A program made the position numbers and the translations under genes. This document shows, one piece after another, positions 62,247-64,000 of a stretch of 64,000 nucleotides of DNA; position 1 is the stretch's first letter; the number at the start of each line of letters is the position of its first letter. The notes beneath the pieces are model-generated. The model saw only the letters and a program-made list of their open reading frames with translations. It made no database searches and was not told the DNA's origin. The DNA is from an uncultured Dysosmobacter sp. (lineage in GTDB: Bacteria; Bacillota; Clostridia; Oscillospirales; Oscillospiraceae), in assembly GCF_947631165.1 (NCBI RefSeq), contig NZ_CANRKH010000003.1:1-64000 (forward strand), given 5' to 3'.

Positions 62247-63449
62247 TCATGCGGAGCCTTTCCTGCAATCAGGCTTCCGCGGACTTTCTGAAAAAAGGCC
62301 GTCATCATCGCACAGGCCCGGCCATGTCAGATCACAGCTTTCCGCCTGCTGGAATTCCTCCGGTGTATTACAGTTCAAAAGGAGTTCCTCCGGGCCGTAA
62401 TACTCGTAAACCGACCATTCCACCAGGTCCCGCAGCGCGCGGACCGGTGCGCTGCGCTCCGCGATCAGCGGTGCGATGACCTCTCCCACAGATTTATCGT
62501 ACACACCGATCAACGGCTCTTGTTTGCCGTGATGCCCCAAAACGGTGACGCCCATCTCGTGAGCACAGCACATTTTAGAGAGGACCCACGCCGGGAGCAG
62601 GGGCGTATCCACGGTCAAAACAATACACTGAGGATGCTCTGCCGTCTGCAGACACGCATGCAGCCCGCCCAGTGGGCCGCGCTCCTGCAGTATATCTGGT
62701 ATGATCTTGGTTCCCGGCAAGGCGGGACAGTTGGCGCCGGAGAGCAGAATATCCGTGATGCCCAGGGCACGCAGCTTATCGGCCTGCCACTCCAGCAGTG
62801 TTTTTCCATGCAGGAGCAGATTGGCCTTTTCGCGTCCCATACGGCTGGATTTTCCCCCTGCGAGAATCATGCCGCTGAACTGCCGTTTTTGCTTTTCTGC
62901 CCGTTCCTTCTGCAAGTTGGCCCGCGCTATCCGGATCTCCAGCTCCGATACCTCCAACCGCTTTGCCAGCCGCACCGCGGCCGCCTGCTTGACCTGTGTG
63001 TCCTTGGGGGTATACTCCAGCAGTGCGGCGATCAGGAGCGCTCCGCACCAGCTGGGACAGCCGGGCATATAGCCTTCAAAATCGATTCCAAGCACTGTGC
63101 CCTGTTCCGCGTCCCACAGAAAATTCCGCAGATTCCCCTCCGCAGGCAACTGTCCCAGGGAGCGGCTGCACCCGGAGATCCATGCCGCCAGCGCGTCCCA
63201 GGGCTCTGGGCAAAATCCGGCGCGCTCCTGCCGCTCCAGCTCCTCCAGCAGCGTCGGCTGCGGGCAACGCGCCAGTGTCAGCATACCAGGCCGCGCTTCC
63301 AGCAGTTCCGGATGCGGCATCCGCAGGACACGGTAAACATCATATTCCCGCTGCCAATCCTCTATTTGCGTGAAGTGCTTTTCCACCGCACAGCGGCCGT
63401 TCCAGGTGACAGGATAGACCTGGTTCCGCCGGCTGAAAAAGAGAGTCAT
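62247..63449 (-). CDS. Fused kinase-like (APH fold) domain and MobA-like nucleotidyltransferase
   Basis: A 400-residue protein. Residues 1-190 look like a shortened aminoglycoside-phosphotransferase-type kinase: AVEKHF (ATP Lys), GNLRNFLW (replacing the HGDxxxxN catalytic loop) and GIDFEG (metal Asp). Residues 190-400 are MobA-like: ILAGGKSSRMGREKANLLLHGKTLLE, then GPLGGLHACL and VDTPLLP. MobA joins GMP to molybdopterin. The fusion is not part of standard MobA. The catalytic Asp of the kinase loop seems absent (Asn). Starts in the upstream gene (ATGA overlap). Confidence 0.82.
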   Translation of the reverse strand: MTLFFSRRNQVYPVTWNGRCAVEKHFTQIEDWQREYDVYRVLRMPHPELLEARPGMLTLARCPQPTLLEELERQERAGFCPEPWDALAAWISGCSRSLGQLPAEGNLRNFLWDAEQGTVLGIDFEGYMPGCPSWCGALLIAALLEYTPKDTQVKQAAAVRLAKRLEVSELEIRIARANLQKERAEKQKRQFSGMILAGGKSSRMGREKANLLLHGKTLLEWQADKLRALGITDILLSGANCPALPGTKIIPDILQERGPLGGLHACLQTAEHPQCIVLTVDTPLLPAWVLSKMCCAHEMGVTVLGHHGKQEPLIGVYDKSVGEVIAPLIAERSAPVRALRDLVEWSVYEYYGPEELLLNCNTPEEFQQAESCDLTWPGLCDDDGLFSESPRKPDCRKGSA

Positions 63450-63895
63450 GATATTTCGATCCGTGCGACATGGGACACGTTGCGCTTGCTGTTGGCGTCG
63501 CCGAAAACAATCAGCCGTGCGCCCTCTTCCTCTTCCAGCAGGTAGACCTCCCGCTCCCCATGCAGCTCCGCGAACGTGAGCTCCGCGTAGTATTCATCGT
63601 CCGCGATCACAGAGACGGTCTCATAGGATGTCACGCCGGCAGAGGCGAGAAGTTCTTCCAGCGGGAATCCCATAGCGTCTATCTCGAACGTCTCGCCCTT
63701 TGCGTTGGAAATGCTCCCTTGCACGGGGTGCAGTTCCAGCTCCGTCAGGCTGACAGAGACCGTTTTTTCTTCATACATGATCTGTATCTGACCCTCTTCG
63801 GTGCTGGTCCTTGTAGCCAGGTGGACACATGCCACCACGCCCGTCAGCAGGATGACCCCCGCCGCCAGCAGTACGCGTATATGTTTCTTTTTCAT
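63446..63895 (-). CDS. Exported small protein with molybdopterin-oxidoreductase-like domain
   Basis: A 149-residue protein with one N-terminal helix (signal anchor, about 7-27) and a ~115-residue domain with TFEIDAMGFPLEELLASAGVTSYETVSVIADDEYYAELTFAEL, resembling the substrate-facing part of sulfite-oxidase-type Mo proteins. A single domain of this size cannot be a full enzyme. It overlaps the MobA fusion gene and an upstream gene, all by four bases, which suggests a molybdenum-related operon. Identification is moderate. Confidence 0.6.
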   Translation of the reverse strand: MKKKHIRVLLAAGVILLTGVVACVHLATRTSTEEGQIQIMYEEKTVSVSLTELELHPVQGSISNAKGETFEIDAMGFPLEELLASAGVTSYETVSVIADDEYYAELTFAELHGEREVYLLEEEEGARLIVFGDANSKRNVSHVARIEIS

Positions 63896-64000
63896 ACGGA
63901 AACACCATCCTTTATGGGTTTGATCTTAAAATCCTGCCTGATCTGCACACCGATCACAGGCGTCAGGCGCTGCGCGATCTTCGCGCCCAGCAGCCCGCAG
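63892..64000 (-). CDS. C-terminal end of an unknown gene, cut by the window edge
   Basis: The frame is open for 35 codons to the window edge and ends at TGA 63892-63894, overlapping the next ATG by four bases. The visible tail (LLGAKIAQRLTPVIGVQIR, then DFKIKPIKDGVSV) looks like real protein. I cannot name the family; it belongs to the molybdenum-related operon. Confidence 0.6.
   Translation of the reverse strand, partial: CGLLGAKIAQRLTPVIGVQIRQDFKIKPIKDGVSV

Noticed and set aside
1-64000. CRISPR array
   Set aside because: No set of regularly spaced repeats was seen; the repeats present are tandem (781-812), palindromic or operator pairs.

Overview
The window looks like chromosomal DNA of an anaerobic, Gram-positive-type Clostridia bacterium, probably an Oscillospirales-like gut organism. 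This is inferred from strong AGGAGG ribosome binding sites, many TTG/GTG starts, lipoprotein binding proteins, a CD1871A-type CXXC small protein beside a NapH-like ferredoxin, and DUF5058/DUF6320 genes. No taxonomy search was possible. Nearly the whole window is accessory catabolism: small regulated cassettes, each with its own transporter, one-component regulator and a few enzymes.

Layout. 1-1000: 3' half of a tRNA-Val(GAC) and a decayed tyrosine integrase (old integration site). 1.0-10.2 kb: a Crp/Fnr regulator divergent from a TctCBA transporter plus two Cys-type sulfatases, then purine nucleoside phosphorylase, a truncated sulfatase-maturase gene and adenosine deaminase. 10.5-16.1 kb: two membrane genes, an M20 amidohydrolase and an MFS transporter, divergent from a LysR regulator with palindromic sites between. 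16.7-26.1 kb: a GntR locus (SDR, gate-domain transporter, proline-racemase-family enzyme, GntR, ThrE-type exporter, RidA, two paralogous small radical SAM proteins and a sodium symporter). 26.3-34.9 kb: LacI, a second TctCBA with two TIM-barrel isomerase/epimerase genes, and RpiR plus MFS. 35.0-44.4 kb: LysR divergent from an ABC importer with two different permeases and two different ATPases, a BadF-type kinase, a third sulfatase and a glycerol-1-phosphate-dehydrogenase-like enzyme. 44.5-50.4 kb: aldolase, M20 hydrolase, YfcC carrier, hydroxyacid dehydrogenase, RpiR. 50.6-57.2 kb: TlpA/CD1871A/NapH redox operon, a decayed ABC exporter, two hydrolases, an HMA domain protein, DUF6320 and an acyltransferase. 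57.4-62.2 kb: SorC regulator with DhaL, DhaK, an LsrF-like aldolase, DUF1097 and VOC. 62.2-64.0 kb: a MobA fused to a kinase-like domain and the edge of a molybdenum-related operon.

The strongest candidate for an undescribed system is 20.0-26.1 kb. A palindrome, TTGACATGTCAA, occurs exactly or nearly so in front of the racemase, between the ThrE-type gene and ridA, and in front of the radical SAM pair, so one GntR protein probably controls all of these units. Two adjacent COG0731-like radical SAM proteins, each about 228 residues and clearly paralogous, lie beside an amino-acid racemase family enzyme, an imine/enamine deaminase and amino-acid-type transporters. This suggests chemistry on an amino-acid-like or imino compound. 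Other notable points are an ABC importer whose two sequence defects fall in the same composite ATP site, sulfatase genes beside a broken maturase, an AI-2-like SorC/LsrF locus that uses a DhaK/DhaL kinase, and candidate operators for most regulators.
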